Below are positions 62,913 through 64,000 of a stretch of 64,000 nt of DNA, piece by piece (position 1 is the stretch's first letter; the number at the start of each line of letters is the position of its first letter). The notes beneath the pieces were generated by a model. The model was given only the letters and a program-made list of their open reading frames with translations, was not told the DNA's origin and made no database searches. Source of the DNA: Edaphobacter flagellatus (GTDB lineage Bacteria > Acidobacteriota > Terriglobia > Terriglobales > Acidobacteriaceae); assembly GCF_025264665.1 (NCBI RefSeq), contig NZ_CP073697.1:496001-560000 (forward strand). The letters are read 5' to 3'. The translations under genes were made by a program, and so were the position numbers.

Positions 62913-64000
62913 CTACTGCTGCCAGCTAAAGACCGTCATGGAAAACGGAGGCAGCGAATAAGGAGTCGAGGCCTGGAAGCTTGAAACGGTCGAGCTTGTA
63001 ATGCCGACAGTACCCGTCGTCTCGTTATTGTCCGTGATATTGGCCGATGTCAGCTGACCAATCGTCACTGTTCCTGTTGGAATGTTGGAACCTGAGAACG
63101 TTACAGGCTGAGCAGACGTACGGCTCAGGTTGAATACGATAACACTCCTGCTATGAGCTCCATCGCTGAATGCGAAGCTCTGAATCATATGAGCGCCGCT
63201 CAACTGAATCGAGTCATTCGCGCTGAGTGCCTGCACCCATGTCGGGTTCGCACCCGAGAGCGTCGTCGGCAGCAGCGTCGGCAGAATCACGCTGTTTGCC
63301 AACTGCTCGGCGAGGAAGTTCGGGCGGCGTAAATTCGTCTGACCTCCGATATCGATCACCGAACCGAACAATGGCGTCGATTCCTGCCCACCTGTCGCCG
63401 TATTGTTGAACTGGTTGTTATATCCGCCCAGGGCCCAGATACTCTGAGTCGTGATCCCCAGGTCCCTCAACATCAGCAGCATGTGTTCAACCGTCGTCAG
63501 ACCCGAACCAACCGATCCAACAACAGAGTTCACCGTGCTCTGGCTGGCCGTACCGCTCAGGGTGCTCAGGTTGACTTCATACACGACAACCTTTGAGCTC
63601 CCTGATTTCGCCGTCTGAGCCTGCTGATACATATAACCGCTGGAAACACTGTCCACCATCTCCGGCTGCGCAAACATCGAGCCGAAGATCGCCTCATTCG
63701 ACGACGTATCACTCAGGTTATTGAACAGATATGGAGCCACCGAAACTGAATCATAGTTCGCACCGGTAGACATTTCCTGACCGGTATACCATGGCACCCC
63801 GGCCCAGCTTCCCATAACGAGATCAAAGCTCTGTGCGTTATAAGATGACGAACTCTTTGCCGCACCGAAGACCGCTGCAATACGCTGGCCGTAAGCAAGC
63901 GGGTCGTTGATCGCAGCGCCGTGGAACACGCCATCGTTCCACTGCTCGTTACCCAGCTCAAGATGGATCACGGGGAACACCGAGGTCCACGGAGCAGCCT
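62913..64000 (-). CDS. Clan GH-A glycoside hydrolase, paralogue of 41996-44470 (5' end outside window)
   Basis: The reverse strand is open to the window edge, giving about 362 residues of C-terminal part. It repeats the features of the complete copy: APWTSVFPVIHLELGNEQWN with the acid/base Glu, SSNEAIFGSMFAQPEM, VVYEVNLSTLSG, EHMLLMLRDLG, SIWALGGYNNQF and the final PPFSMTVFSWQQ. The residues preceding GTG 63980 also match the other copy, so that codon is internal and not a start. It is likely a secreted polysaccharide-degrading or -trimming enzyme, on the outer side of the Wzx/Wzy genes. Confidence 0.85.
   Translation of the reverse strand, partial: AAPWTSVFPVIHLELGNEQWNDGVFHGAAINDPLAYGQRIAAVFGAAKSSSSYNAQSFDLVMGSWAGVPWYTGQEMSTGANYDSVSVAPYLFNNLSDTSSNEAIFGSMFAQPEMVDSVSSGYMYQQAQTAKSGSSKVVVYEVNLSTLSGTASQSTVNSVVGSVGSGLTTVEHMLLMLRDLGITTQSIWALGGYNNQFNNTATGGQESTPLFGSVIDIGGQTNLRRPNFLAEQLANSVILPTLLPTTLSGANPTWVQALSANDSIQLSGAHMIQSFAFSDGAHSRSVIVFNLSRTSAQPVTFSGSNIPTGTVTIGQLTSANITDNNETTGTVGITSSTVSSFQASTPYSLPPFSMTVFSWQQ

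Overview
The window looks like a chromosomal segment from a free-living, soil-type bacterium, most likely an acidobacterium of the Terriglobia (Granulicella/Terriglobus/Edaphobacter type). That assignment is an inference from gene style: Vgb/NHL-propeller lipoproteins, a large exopolysaccharide (EPS) locus with GumC/Wza/Wzx/Wzy-type parts, secreted clan-A glycosidases, and moderate GC without extreme codon bias. No rRNA, tRNA, CRISPR array or insertion sequence was recognised.

Layout. 1-1531: end of a sugar-acid catabolic operon (2-keto-3-deoxy-sugar-acid type SDR followed by L-fuconate dehydratase). 1653-7582: a propeller lipoprotein, a sugar-porter MFS protein with a large insertion, a glycine-zipper lipoprotein and the housekeeping GTPase EngB. 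7591-10656: acyltransferase and two glycosyltransferases. 10890-26211 (+): first biosynthetic operon, with a cupin/JmjC-like oxygenase, a free-standing A(Thr)-PCP initiation module, a KS-AT-ACP-aminotransferase-C-A-PCP hybrid and a C-C-PCP-thioesterase terminal protein. 26236-27627: PAF-acetylhydrolase-like membrane esterase. 27853-34218: a partner-switching regulatory set (pseudo-receiver/PP2C phosphatase, RsbW-like kinase, STAS protein) wrapped around three polyprenyl-phosphate sugar transferase/GT26 genes. 34319-41914: EPS glycosyltransferases, ATP-grasp protein, acetyltransferase, Wza-type exporter and a Sfp-type phosphopantetheinyl transferase. 41996-44470: secreted clan GH-A glycosidase. 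44448-57252 (-): second biosynthetic operon, with a reducing KS-AT-DH-MT-ER-KR-ACP polyketide synthase, a stand-alone C domain, a TubC-docked NRPS with a half C domain and A(Ala)-PCP, and a type II thioesterase. 57291-62697: GumC/Wzz co-polymerase, O-antigen-ligase/Wzy protein and Wzx flippase. 62913-64000: a partial second copy of the glycosidase.

How it fits together (inference). The two NRPS/PKS operons face each other across the EPS locus and share one PPTase and one type II thioesterase, so they may build one product or two. Read from the domains, the plus-strand line would load threonine, extend it with malonate, transaminate the beta-ketone to give a 3,4-diamino-5-hydroxyhexanoyl unit, and add a glycine-like residue before release. 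The minus-strand line would make a reduced, possibly C-methylated acyl chain and couple it to alanine. Tandem C domains with a changed catalytic motif, a C domain lacking its N-terminal lobe beside a complete stand-alone C domain, and three modules short of a C or A domain mean that several steps must work in trans. This unusual, interlocked hybrid pathway is the best candidate in the window for undescribed biology.
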